A stretch of DNA of 60,000 nucleotides from Cryptomeria japonica (GCF_030272615.1 NC_081411.1:214692654-214752653); one strand, 5' to 3'. Shown: positions 46,320 to 58,608, numbered from the stretch's first letter. Numbers and translations: made by a program. The notes: a model not told the origin generated them from the letters alone.

Positions 46320-47045
46320 ACCAGTTGAGATGGAGCAGAGCTGTAAAACAGAGCTCTATGGATCAGAATTATTATCTTCTCAGGGAAAAGATAATAATGA
46401 GGAGATATATCGGCACGAATGACTGGAAATTGCGCCACGTAACTCTCTCGAGCTGGGTAAATTTCTTAGATAAAAATTTCAAACTGTATTTGGACGGAGG
46501 CCAAATTTTTCTTCTGCTCAAGAACTCCAAACGCTTATCTAGGAGTACAAATGTTGGGGAGGAAGATCAAACAATCCAAAATTAAAAATGAGATCCAACA
46601 ATCTCTAATTGAGTTCAAACGAGATGAATTGGATAGAACAACAAAAGGATTTCCAATACAAATAGGCAGCGGTGGCTTTGGGATTGTTTACAGTGTAAGT
46701 TCCTTTTAAAATCACTGTTAATTATAGTATGAAACACATGATAAACCTGATTATGTATAAACATGTTTTATAACGAGAAATATGTTTGGTAGAAAACAAA
46801 GTAGCAGCTAAGGTCAAGATATCGAGCTCTAATACCATATTTTGTTCTGCTTTCTAAAGGGAATTATGTCTAATGGAAGATGCGTGGCAGTAAAGGTCTT
46901 GAGCAAAGAAAGTCTTGAAGGCAAAGTAGAGTGGATGAATGAGTTGAACATTCTAAGCAGGCTTAACCATCAAAAACATTTCCACGCTTGTGGGATATTG
47001 CTCTGAAGACTTTATGATAGCATTATTTGGCAATATGAGATATTA
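46320..47045 (+). pseudogene. Receptor-like kinase pseudogene, N-lobe with one intron
   Basis: Upstream reading TELYGSELLSSQGKDNNEEI leads to LIEFKRDELDRTTKGF, then the glycine-rich loop IGSGGFGIVYS (46,661-46,694). A canonical intron of 165 bp (GTAAGT at 46,695; AG at 46,859) restores GIMSNGRCVAVKVLSKESLE, with the ATP-binding Lys at 46,893-46,895, followed by MNELNILSRLNHQ. One extra A in the run at about 46,971 shifts the frame; the next phase continues NISTLVGYCSEDF. Another one-base shift near 46,555 and stops lie upstream. Homology ends at about 47,045, so the C-lobe is lost. It looks like the complement of the 43.5-kb fragment, and the two may be halves of related copies. Confidence 0.8.
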
Positions 47046-47219
47046 TACTTCCTAGCATATCTACATTGATAGATGTAATATTTGGGATAGCTTAAACATC
47101 ACACGCTAAGCCATTTTGACTGCTTGTGTGGCAGGTGTGTGGGCCCATTACTGTCGCCAGTGTCCGTTCCCCTTCCGTTCGCAGTGGTCTCCGTTAATTT
47201 CAAATTTCCCCTTCCCGTT

Positions 47220-47440
47220 TGGCAAAATGTCTCAGTGAAATATGTTCTCACGGAATGCCCTGATTACAGGATACTAACAAAATGAATTTGCTGCGAAGGC
47301 TTTAGAAACTTGCAACCAAATGCAATTGGTAGGTATAGGCATCCATCCAAGCATGACGACAGGAATTTTCTTATAGGTAATTGCAACTGCTCTAGTAGAC
47401 ATTTATGAAAAATGTAGCTACATATTTATAAATAATTTTG
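47220..47440 (+). pseudogene. PPR-protein gene fragment (plus strand)
   Basis: One phase reads AKMSQ, stop, NMFSRNALITGY, stop, QNEFAAKALETCNQMQLVGI then GIHPSM, and a little further VIATALVDIYEKCSY. These are typical consecutive motifs of plant PLS-class PPR proteins, which bind organellar RNA. A TGA stands where Arg is expected (CGA). Part of it is repeated in inverse at 52,812-53,120. Confidence 0.75.
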
Positions 47441-50400
47441 ATACTATAGGTATGTAGTTGCAATTTACTGAACAAAATCTGAGTTTAAAGATGGTGTTTA
47501 TTCACACCCATATAAGTACTACAAGTATTTCTTGTACTATTTTTCCTTATCATTCTATGACAACTTTACATTTAGAGAGTGATTTTCTCTTCCGCTACCA
47601 TTTCATTTCCTCTTATCTTTCGCTATGTTTAAACATCCTCCATTCTACCCATGCTTCTCATAGCACCACTATAATACACTAGAGAAGTAGTTCGATCAAC
47701 TTAAGAAGATAGTGGATAATGTGTTTGTGGCTCTTACTCTATTGCATATAATCCTCCATGTCACACACATTTTGCGTTTGAGATTGTTACGTGCCCATTG
47801 CCCAACGACTATTATAGCTATATTTGAATTATATTATGGAAAGGAGGTCACAATGTTCACCTATAAGCTTTCAATGATACATATATAGATATTGCATCTA
47901 AAGATAAATTCTTACCTTAATTATTTCTATGAACACTAATGATTATACCCTTGAATACTTCTAATCCCTAACTCTATATTTAAATCCATTATTTTGATGA
48001 GCTAGCTATCACTTTCTAACATGTATGTGTCAATATGTTCTTAGAAACAACTAACTAATTTAACTAAATGATCCTAGAGACATAATGATCAGTTAATGGC
48101 TATGGAATTAGTTTCCCCAATATCTATGTGATAGAATTTAGGTGTGCATGTAAAAAATATTGAACTATAACTATTTGAATCTAATGGTTGGAATTGAGAG
48201 CCTTACTTTACTTTCTTCAACCCTTCAAAATGTCAAAAGAATTATGTATTTCAAAAAGAAAATGACAAGAAAGAATCTATGATTAATTCCAGTCAAATGT
48301 CTAAACATCTAATTTTGTATCATTCAAACATCAAGGTCTATGATTTACAAAACTTAGCAAATCATTGAATAATGTTCTTCAAGCCTTCCTAATAATTTGG
48401 TTAGCCTTAATTCCATCAATCTATTGGGTTCCTCTAGAAGATTATTTAAGTGTTGTAACTAATAATTCGTTTACGATTTCCATAGAGTTAGTGGACAACA
48501 TGCATATACATGTATGGTATTAGACAATAAAATTGTAGATCTCATTAAAAATAATGTGATTTATGTTGATGGTGTGAATGATAGGAAAAAAAATTAGTTG
48601 CTCCACTAAAATAAAATTGACTAATCTATTGATATTTTTCCATCTCATACACAATATAACAATATTAAACACTAATAGGTATTCAAGCATCCTCCTAATT
48701 CTATGATGTGTACACATATGAATAAAGATCCTATGGATAAATCATACTTGTTCCTCTTCCTACAATTCTTCAAAAATAGTTATGGCTATTACTTTTAAAA
48801 TTTCACCTCCTTATGTATCTCCACTTATTAAAAAATTATTGCTCTAAATATAATTGATGGCATTCTTGCAGACACTTAGAAAGTATTGTCTCTCCTTTTT
48901 ACATGGGGCTTAAGGAGGTAGACGACTATTTCCATATCATTCCTTCACTAGCTAGATTTTATATTCTAATTGGGAGACCTTAGTTACATTAATAATGAAA
49001 TGTGATATCCTCAATGATACATCAATGTCTAAAATATTCTTGTTGAAAGAAAATTATGAAAGTGATGAGATATACTTATGCAACTTTTTAAAGTCAAAAA
49101 CTTCAAACTCAAAAATTATGCTTTCACTCTCATTACATTTTTTATTAGTACAAAGATAAGGAACATCAAACAGAATCTCCTTATGAAACCAAAGATATAA
49201 TTTATTAATTTTAACATTGACATGTGCAATAAAAGAATCAAGAAAAAATTAAAAGGGAAAAAAGGAGAAAATGAAGCCCTCTTTATTTCCTCGTAATACT
49301 TCTTTTGGCATAAAGATAACTTATACCTCTTGACATCCACCAATAAAGAAAGAATAACATAATTTCATTCCTTCATATGTACTAAAGAAAGAAAGGTTTT
49401 CTCCTTATGCTACAAAGAAGGATAAGAAAGAAACTTTCAACAATCTTATTGCCACCTAGTTTGAAATTGCTAATTCCATATGGATTCCAAAGAAAAATTA
49501 GAATGTTCAAAAAGAACAAGCGAATATGACTCCACAAGTACAATAACAATACTACAAATGGTCTTTCTCCTATTCTACATATATCCAACACATTCAATGA
49601 CATCATATAATGCTGAAATTCAAAACATTAAAGGTGGGTGCAAACCACTTGAATAAGATGAGAACAATCTATTAGACGATAATTCATCAAATATTTGTTG
49701 ATATTTGGAGCTTTTGTAATCTACATACATTTATATATACTTTATAGTATGTTGATGGGGTCCTCCAATTTGGAAAACATTTCTTTTGGCACTTTCAACT
49801 ACCTTATATAATTGTAATTATAATGACTAAATTTATCATTTTTTCACACATATTACTAGCATAATATTTCTCATAATGATTGCATTATTTTACAAGACGT
49901 TCCAAATGGTTCAAACTATCATGATTACATTTTAGAGTTAAGTCACTTCACAATTCAAAATTATGTTGGACACAAGTTCTCAATGACAATTAATATGATT
50001 ATAATAAGATGATATTAAAAATGGTTGTAAACCATTAAGATGAGATCAATCTATTTGATGATGATCCATCTAACATTATTAGTTGAGGTTTGAAGATTTT
50101 ACATATGTTTTTTGAAATTCAAGTCATTTTTAAGGGCCCTCTCTCATTCTATTAATAGTTTGATAAATTTAACACAAAATTATTGCACTGATTATAGGCA
50201 TGATTGACAGATTACATATTTTATATAGCCAAAGTAGATGTAGGACAAGTTAGTAAGAGAACCCAAAACAAAAAGATAAAATGATTGAAAAGGCAAGCCA
50301 CACAAGTAAACTAAAATCATTAGGAAAAAAATAATAATAAAATATAGTTGAGACAGATAAAAAGGAACTTATATGTTCCATAGGGGACTACCTATATCAG

Positions 50401-52811
50401 AATTTTATTAGATATCATCAAAATCAATAAACACAAAATTGTAGGTTTTATCCTCTTATTTAACTTGGTCTATCCTTCATTGCATAAACTCAATGGCTTA
50501 AAACAAAGTTTTTTATGTCAAATAATTACTTAATTGAACATCTCTTCTTAGGTTAATAGAGTGCCAAAATATCTAATGATGGGCTGCAAAAAACTCACCG
50601 AACCTTTTAGAACCTTATATATTGCAATTTCTTTATCTAGCACCATGATCCTACTTTCAATGAGTTGAATAATACTAATAAAAAAAACTCAAGGCATTTA
50701 AATCCTTTGTGTGAAATTAAGATTAAATCAATCATTCATTTCACCTCCCATAATTTCCCATTGGTTTTACAATTAAATTGATTTTCCTCTCACTTGATCA
50801 TGAACACCTAATCATGACCATCTATTGATATGGATGCTTGATAACTTGTACTGGTTTCAAACAAACATTAAAACGATTCATGAGTTCTTGAGCTCAACAC
50901 TACTCTCACTCAATAGGACTAGAATTTTACTTGTGAGAATCTCATGGTGATTTATAAAAGAATTTAATATGCCATCAATCCCTACTTTCCTAGGTGTAGA
51001 TAAATTGATTAGGATTAAGTAAATAATCAAAAGAAATGGATTTATTTTTCTAATGATTGCAAGGATTATGTCACATGCCATAATTCTCCAAGATGGTTCT
51101 TAGGAGTCTTCCCTCTATGAAGTCTTCATCAACATTATCCATGTGCATAGTGTGTGCTTCATCATCACTATATTGTACATCCATATCTCTTTGTTAAGTG
51201 TTTCCATTGCCTCCAATATCTCATAGAAGTCACAATAATTTTTCTTGAGATTTTTTATATTCTAGATGCTTAGTTCATTCTTCATCTATTGACAATAACT
51301 CTATTTTTTTAATTATTCCCTTCCTCAAAACCTAGGTCCTAAAATGAAATGACACAATTACACAATGAGCGATACATTAGAGCACATCTATACTACCTTC
51401 TACCCATTCTCAAATTTTATGGAGGATAGAAATATGTTGGTTGTACACTTTGGTCAATGCCATGTAATGCTTTCAGCTCTCCACAAGCCAAAACATAGGC
51501 TATGAGATCAAATTTGATACAGTTGTAATGCAAGGTTCCAAGTGAAGGTATTCCCAATAATATAGAAAAAAGACTCATAATGAGAAACACACTCACAACA
51601 AGGAAGAAAAACACAAGGAGTATGGTATTGAAAATTTTGTCTCAATTTAAGTTGAATGACAAATATTACATTCTTATAGATTAAATACATAATTATTCAA
51701 AATTGACTATGTATTTAGGTTCAACTCTTATTTTAATGCTAGCAAGAATACCTTGAGTATTTCAATAAAATTACTATTTATGAAATTTTATAATGAGATT
51801 GTAGTGGTCAAAACCCACAATTTTGTATTAATGTAGTCCACTCCAACATTCAAATTTATAAACTTTTTCCAATGCATTAAAGACATAAAATCCATTGCTA
51901 ATATAAAAATGTAGTAGTCAATATTGATTGAATCATCTAGTGACATGCAACAATTAACAATTGGTCTTCTCTAATTGTCACCTATCACTCATATATTATT
52001 GCAATGTGGGCATTGCATTGACTATCATAATTTGTTGTCAATCTTCTTGCTATAATGCACATACAATGTGGGTTTATCAAACATGGAGCACTCATGGCAT
52101 AATGGATGCCATTGCACGATCTTCCTTCCACACACACAAAAGATTACTCACAAAATTTCATGATTTGTAGGATTTCACTTTCCAACCATAGGCCCTTACA
52201 TCAATAAAAAAATGAATATAACTATATCAAGTGCTAATATGGCTAATATAGCCCAGTTGATATTTTGTACTATATTGTACCTTGATGTGTTAACTTGGTA
52301 ATAGATGACAATTGATAGAAGAAAGTCAACTTTTCATTGATTTATGATGTGGTTGATGTATATCCAATTAGGAGAAGAATGTTTTTAGTGCTTTCTTAAA
52401 ACATTCTTTTTATAACGATACTCTCCTTAATATGAACATGTCTCAAGATGACATTTTTTAACACACCCTAGATTTATGAAATTAAAACTTGGGATTTTAA
52501 GTGAATAATGATTATGTCCAAGGAGTGCCAAATTTGGACTAGGAAATTTTAGATTTTAAAACAAAATGACAAATTGCAAGTTTACAATTTTATTGAAGGT
52601 GAATAAACTAATTAGATACGAAGCAACAAGATTCTAAACAAGAAAAAAAAACATTACTTTAATAAACTAAATTTTAGATTAATAATTACATCAAAATAAT
52701 CAAATCATATTAAAATAATCCGCTCATAACTTTAACACAAAATAAAATAAAACTAAAATAAATATTAATCTACAATTATATTATCTATACATTAAAATAA
52801 GAAACGGTAGA
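47441..52811. other. Long AT-rich region with no recognisable gene
   Basis: About 5.4 kb with only short frames (up to 75 codons) of low-complexity translation. A diverged direct repeat about 386 bp apart is visible (aaaggtgggtgcaaacc near 49,630 and aaaaatggttgtaaacc near 50,016, each followed by a-aagatgaga-caatctatt). No element termini were found. Confidence 0.5.
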
Positions 52812-53120
52812 GCGGTTGAAAGTTTCTAAAGCCTTTGTAGAAAATTCATTTTGTTAGTATTTGCAATCACTGTCTTCTCTGGGAATACATTTCATTTAGA
52901 AAATCTGTCAAATAGTTCACATACCTTGTCTATGCTTCCCAATTTTATACATCCTGCGATGATGACATTCTGTCAAACAGTTCGCCTGCCTTCTATGCAT
53001 ACATATCTACCAGGGTAGTTGCAGCAACATCATCTCAGCGCTGATGATGTGAGGTGACGATGTATGAATAATTTACCTTGTGAAAGATGTCCATGTCCTA
53101 TTCTACTTCAGATGCCTTCC
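52812..53120 (-). pseudogene. PPR-protein gene fragment (minus strand)
   Basis: On minus: ATTLVDMYA, ELFDRMS, GSIDKVCELFDRFSK, stop, NVF and then QNEFSTKALETFN in another phase, the same motif series as at 47.2 kb. About 95 bp (52,815-52,910) align as inverted repeat with 47,231-47,316. Stops and phase changes show it is dead. It lies directly left of Copia A. Confidence 0.65.
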
Positions 53121-53160
53121 ACATATTGTTTAATGTTTGCTCCATACGTCCTGGTGGGAA

Positions 53161-53165
53161 CGGTT
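53161..53165. repeat. Target-site duplication of Copia A, left copy (CGGTT)
   Basis: CGGTT before the 5' LTR; the same five bases follow the 3' LTR at 58,609-58,613. Confidence 0.95.
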
Positions 53166-53824
53166 TGTTAGTTTGTTAGTTTGTTAGCTTGGACAGTTGT
53201 TTGTCCATTTGCTAAATAATTAGTAAATAATTGTTTGCTAATAAATGTAGTTAGAGTTCAAACAATTCTTATTAATTATTGGACTCTTTTGAGAAAAACT
53301 TCTAGCAACCAATTTGGTTAGGGTTGTTTAGTTGTTTTTAATCTCTGCCGTTGATTGAGAATTAATCTCTATCATTGGTTTTCCAATGAGAGTAGTATAT
53401 AAGGGGGTCAGGGGGCATTTGGAAAACAATGAATGAAACAATGAATGAATGAATTGTGTGAAGAACTTGCAGTGTTAGCAAGTAGTCTTGCAGTGTTAGC
53501 AAGGGCGCAATGATAGCGTTGGGATAGTAGCGGGGTGGAATCTCAGCAGGAGAAATTGGGAGGTTGTCGAAGCTCTGCTAGTAACAGGCAAGCAATATTT
53601 GTATCTCTTGATTTGCTATAGTTAATATATATTCCTCATCTACAATACTGGTTTTCACTTCGGGGTTTTTCCAGGGACAATTGTCCAAAAATATTGTGTT
53701 CATTGTGTTGCACATTCATATGAGTTTGTGAAATTACAGTTGTGTTATTTTCCAATATTTGTTGCTCAAATAATCTATCAAAGACAGGAGGATAATAATC
53801 AGTAATTGTAATAGATTTTTCACA
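53166..53824 (+). repeat. 5' LTR of Copia A (659 bp)
   Basis: TGTTAGTTTGTTAG...TTTTTCACA. It is 37 bp longer than the 3' LTR, mainly because cttgcagtgttagcaag is present twice here (about 53,467 and 53,488) and once in the 3' copy. The start carries three tandem gtttgttagt-like units. Confidence 0.95.
53396..53403 (+). promoter_or_regulatory. TATA box of Copia A 5' LTR
   Basis: TATATAAG followed by ggggtcag, with CCAAT at 53,383-53,387. The same TATATAAG is in the 3' LTR at 58,215-58,222. Transcription would start about 30 bp downstream, defining U3/R. Confidence 0.7.
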
Positions 53825-53837
53825 TGGTATCCGAGCT
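53825..53837 (+). other. Primer-binding site of Copia A
   Basis: TGGTATCCGAGCT directly after the LTR; one mismatch from TGGTATCAGAGC, complementary to initiator tRNA-Met. Confidence 0.9.
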
Positions 53838-53901
53838 AAGTTGAGGGTAGAAAAGGTTTACCCTAGGCAAGGAAAGAAATTGAAGGGTTATAAAATCTAG
53901 A

Positions 53902-56352
53902 TTGACTTCTTTAGAATTATTATTTCTTTTATCCCTTGAGATGGCCTCAGCAGGTTTAAGAGATCAGGACAAATTAGATGGAGCCTCTAATTTTGGTGTC
54001 TCGAAAGCCAGAATTTCTTTATTGCTAGAAGAGAATGGTATCAAGGAATATGTTAACACTGTTGTGACTATACCTATAGATGCAACACAGCTTGCAGCAT
54101 ACAAGAAGGATGATTCCAAGGCAAGGAGGCTAATCCTTGATGGTGTCAAGGACCATATAGTTCCACATATTGCTGAGTTAGATACTGCAAAGAAGATGTG
54201 GGATGCCATTCTGAATCTGTACCAGAATGCTACCACTAATCGGAAGTTGATTCTCAGAGAAAAGCTAAGGAATACCCGAATGAATAAGGGAGAAGACGTG
54301 ACGAGTTACCTCACCAGACTCGGACTTGTCAAGGATGAGTTAGCGGCTGTTGGAGATAAAACAAGTGATGATGAGCTGGTACGGATAGCCCTAAATGGGT
54401 TTTCTAAGCAGTGGGATGTCTTTGTTCAAGTTGTTAATGGATCAGACACCTTACCAAGTTGGGATCGACTTTGGAGTGACTTCACTCAAGAGGAGCTTAG
54501 ACTAAGCCTTGTCAATGGAGCCAACAATAAGAGTAAAAAAAGTGAGGCAGAACAGGAGAACGTTGCCCTAGCGGGTAAAGGAAAAGCAAAGAAGGGGTCC
54601 AACAAAGGATCAAATCCACAAGGTGAGAAGAAGAAGAAAGACTTGTTGAAGATCAAGTGCTATGGCTGTCACGAGTTTGGCCACTATGTTAGCGATTGCC
54701 CAAAAAGGAAGAAGAATGACAAGAAAGGCAAGAAGCAAGCTGCAGCTTCAACAAGTGCAGATGAGCTCTTGAATAGAATGGAAGATGAGTTTGCACTCAT
54801 AGCGTGTATGGTTAGCTCAACCTCAAAGAGTGTTTGGTACATAGATAGTGGGGTGTCATTTCATATGACAAGAGTTAGAGAATACTTCTCCAGTTATAAG
54901 GAGGAGAGCACCAGAATCCAGATCTCTATGGGAAACATGTCCAAACTCAACTCAGTTGGGAAAGGGACTGTTCAGTTTCAGAGGGAGAATGGTAAGATGA
55001 TTCCTCTTCATGATGTGTTGCATGTTCCAGGCTTAGGGTTGAATTTGATTTCTATATCTGTCCTTTAGGACAAAGGGTACAATGTACTCTTTAGAGGGGC
55101 ACATGTATTGATTAAGCATAAGGATTGGAAATCACCCATAGCTATTGGAGTTAGGAGTGGTCAACTTTATAGGTTGCAGTTTGATACTCCTAAGGCACTC
55201 ATGAGCAGCATTAATCCTAGAGATCTTGGAGAGCTATGGCATAGGAGGATGGGCCATATACATCATGGAGCACTTAAATTGCTTCATGAGACTGTGACAG
55301 GTGTTCCAGAGGTGAGCACAGAGCGTGATGATGTATGTAAGGGATGTGTGTTGGGGAAGTTTGTGAAAGCAACTTTTCCAAGGAGTGACACTAGATCCAA
55401 GGGTGTTCTTGATCTAGCTCATTCAGATGTATGTGGACCAATGTCGATAAAATATCTCAGAGGGTATGAGTACTTTAGTACTTTTATTGATGATTTCTCT
55501 AGGAAGACCTGGATATACTTCTTGAAGACCAAGGATGAGGTTTTTAGTCGCTTCCAAGAGTTCAAGGCTCTTGTGGAGAACTCGATAGGAAGGAAGATAA
55601 AGGTTCTTTGGTCAGACAATGGAGGCGAGTACAAAGGGAATGAATTCCAAGAGTTTTATACCAGGGAAGGAATCAAGAGAGAGTGGACTGTTCCTTACAA
55701 CCCGCAACAGAATGGGGTTGCTGAGAGGAAGAATCGGTCCATATCAGAGGCAGCAAGGGCTATGCTACATGATCAGGACTTGCCCTATTACTTATGGGCA
55801 GAAGCATGTAGTACGACAATAAACATACAGAACAAGGTTCCACATAAGGTGCTAGGGAAGATGACACCAGAGGAAGCATTCACTGGGAAGAAGCCAGATG
55901 TTAGTCACTTCAGGATCTTTGGGAGTTTGACATATTGTCACATTCCAAAGGATACACGTACCAAGTTAGATCAGATTGCAGAAAGAGGGTACTTTGTGGG
56001 GTACAATGAAACCTCAAAGGCACATCGGATATTCATTTCAGGGACCAGGTGGATTATTGTTCGATGTGATGTCAAGTTCATGGAGGACAAGGCATTTAGA
56101 AGATCTAGAGATTTGCCTGCAAATGATCAGAGTGAGCAGCCAACACAAACTCCAAGAATCACTCAACCGAATCAAGGTCAGCAAAGCTCTAGTACAGTTA
56201 CTAGTACAAGCATAGGCTCAGGAGGTGAGAGTTCTCAGAGTATGGAGCAACAGGTGCAAGAAGAGATGCATCAAGAAGACATGGAGGTTGATGTTTCATC
56301 CTCTATAGTTGGCAGTAGGAATCATGAGGTTCAGTCGACACAAAAGAATACT
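53902..56352 (+). pseudogene. gag-pol: Copia A gag, protease and integrase (one stop, then frameshift)
   Basis: The likely start is M at 53,941 (MASAGLRDQDKLDGASNFGV), since family gags begin so; an upstream ATG at 53,902 is in frame. In SNFGVSKARI the usual Trp is Ser. UBN2 gag core follows, then a CCHC knuckle CYGCHEFGHYVSDC (54,658-54,699) that is fully intact. Protease keeps DSG (YIDSGVSFHMT, Asp at 54,844). TAG at 55,066-55,068 interrupts SVL-DKGYN. Integrase is otherwise intact: WHRRMGHIHH and CKGCVLGK zinc motif, then HSDVCGP, WSDNGGEY and GVAERKN giving D, D, E. A frame change near 56,345-56,355 ends the phase after a Gln/Ser-rich linker. Confidence 0.95.
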
Positions 56353-57992
56353 CAGTGGGTACTCCTAGGAGGAGTAGTAGACAACGGAAACAACCAGCCA
56401 AGTTTGATGACTATGTTGCATTAGTTAGTCAGTTGGTAAATAGTGAACCTTCTAGCTATCAGGAGGTTGCACAACATCAAGTGTGGCAAGATGCTATGGT
56501 TGAGGAGTATACCTCAATAATGCAGAATGATGTGTGGGAAGTAGTTCCTAGACCAACAGATAGGGTTGTGGTTGGATCACGTTGGATCTATAAGATCAAG
56601 CATAGTGCATATGGTAGCATCGAGAAATACAAGGCAAGGTTTGTGGCAAAAGGGTTCTCTCAAAAGGAGGGAATAGACTATGAGGAGACATTTGCTCCAG
56701 TTGCCAGGTATACTTCTATACGAGCTGTAATCTCAATTTCAGCACAAATGGGATGGTAGATCCATCAAATGGATGTCAAGACATCATTCCTCAATGGTGA
56801 ATTAAAAGAGGAGGTATACATAGAACAACCAGAAGGCTTTGTAGCACACAGCAAAGAGACCCACGTGTGTAGATTAAATAGAGCTTTGTACAAACTCAAG
56901 CAGGCTCCCAGAGTGTGGTATGAATGCATTGATAGTTACTTGCAGGAAATGGGCTTTGTGAAGAGTGAGGCGGATGCTAATCTCTACTACTTGGTGGTTG
57001 GGGGTGAGATTCTCATTCTTGTTCTATATGTGGATGACTTGTTTCTAACAGGTTCACTAGGGCTCATAGAAGAGTGCAAGAGGGACCTTGCAGTAGAGTT
57101 CAAGATGAAGGATTTGGGACTTATGCACTACTTTCTAGGCATGGAGGTATGGCAGACAGATGGAGAGATTTTCCTTGGACAAGGGAAATGTTGCATTGAA
57201 ATCTTGAAAAGGTTCAGGATGGAAGATTGCAAAGCCATGTCTACACCTATGATCATGAATTGGAGGAAGGTAGATACATCTAGGGAGAAGGATGTAGATC
57301 CCACATTATTTAGGCAGTTGATTGGTTCTCTCATGTATTTGGTCAACACCAGGCTAGATATAGCTTTTGCAGTTAACTCTCTTAGTCAGTTCATGGTTGA
57401 AACAAAGGGAGTGCATTGGACAATGGTAAAGCATGTGTTGTGTTATTTGTGAGGTACAATCAAGTATGGGATTAGATATACTCGAGGTGAAGGAATCAGG
57501 TTGATGGGCTATACTAACGCAGATTGGGCAGGTAGTATAACAGACAAGAGGAGCACTTTAGGGTGTTGTTTCAGTCTGGGATTAGGAGTTGTCTCTTGGT
57601 TCAGTAGGAAGCAAAAGTCTGTGGCTCTAAGTTTTGCAAAGTCGGAATACATAGCAGCTAGCATGGCGACATGTGAAGCTATATGGCTTCAGAAGTTGCT
57701 AGTAGCCTTGTTTGGTTAGAAGGTGGAGACTACAGTGATACACTGCAACAATCAGAGTTGCATTAAGTTGACTAAGAATCCGGTGTTTCATGATAGGTCG
57801 AAACATATAGACATCAAGTATCACTTCATCAGAGATTGTGTACAGCGTGGAGTTGTTCAGCTATAGTTTATACCTACAGATCAGTAGGTAGCAGACATTC
57901 TGACAAAGGCATTAGGGAAGGAAAAATTCTTCTTCTTCAAAGAGAAGTTGGGTGTCATGCAGAACAACTTCCTCGCTAAGAGGGAGTGTTAG
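56353..57992 (+). pseudogene. pol: Copia A reverse transcriptase and RNase H (five stops)
   Basis: [74 protein letters not shown] and YVDD (57,027-57,038) intact. RNase H: TNADWAGSITDKRSTLG, then SFAKSEYIAAS where relatives have an EAEY core, CNNQS where CDNQS is usual (Asp to Asn at a catalytic position), SKHIDIKYHFI, VADILTKAL. Stops: TAG 56,757; TGA 57,450; TAG 57,717; TAG 57,864; TAG 57,885. The phase is otherwise unbroken, and the natural stop TAG at 57,990-57,992 lies inside the 3' LTR. Confidence 0.95.
57978..57986 (+). other. Polypurine tract of Copia A
   Basis: aagagggag directly before the 3' LTR; it overlaps the last codons of pol. Confidence 0.85.
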
Positions 57993-58608
57993 TTTGTTAG
58001 TTTGTTAGCTTGGACAGCTATTTGTCCATTTGCTAAATAATTAGTAAATAATTGTTTGCTAACAAATGTAGTTAAAGTTCAAACAATTCTTATTAATTAT
58101 TGGACTCTTTTTAGAAACTTCTAGCAACCAATTTGTTTAGGGTTGTTTAGTTGTTTTTAATCTCAGCCGTTGATTGAGAATTAATCTCGGCCGTTGGTTT
58201 TCCAATGAGAGTAGTATATAAGGGGGTCAGGGGGCATTTGGAAAACAATGAATGAATGATAGCAAGTAGTCTTGCAGTGTTAGCAAGGGCGCAATGATAG
58301 CGTTGGGATAGTAGCATGGTGGAATCTCAGCAGGAGAAATTGGGAGGTCGTCGAAGCTCTGCCAGTAACAGGCAAGCAGTATTTGTATCTCTTGATTTGT
58401 TGTAGTTAATATATATTCCTCATCTGCAATACTGGTTTTCCCTTCAGGGTTTTTCCAAGGACAATTGTCTAGAAATATTGTGTTCATTGTGTTGCGCATT
58501 CATATGAGTTTGTGAAATTACAGTTGTGTTATTTTCTAGTATTTGTTGCTCAAATAATCTATCCAAGATAGGAGGATAATAATCAGTAATTGTAATAGAT
58601 TTTTCACA
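57987..58608 (+). repeat. 3' LTR of Copia A (622 bp)
   Basis: TGTTAGTTTGTTAG...TTTTTCACA, aligned with the 5' LTR over its whole length. Followed by CGGTT. Confidence 0.95.

Larger units (their letters stand above)
53166..58608 (+). mobile_element. Complete Copia retrotransposon A
   Basis: 5,443 bp with every landmark: LTRs with TG...CA ends, target duplication CGGTT, PBS, gag, protease, integrase, RT, RNase H, polypurine tract. About 29 substitutions plus two indels separate the LTRs by hand count over roughly 620 aligned bases, so it is the youngest-looking insertion here. It cannot move by itself: six stops and one frameshift break gag-pol. Confidence 0.97.
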
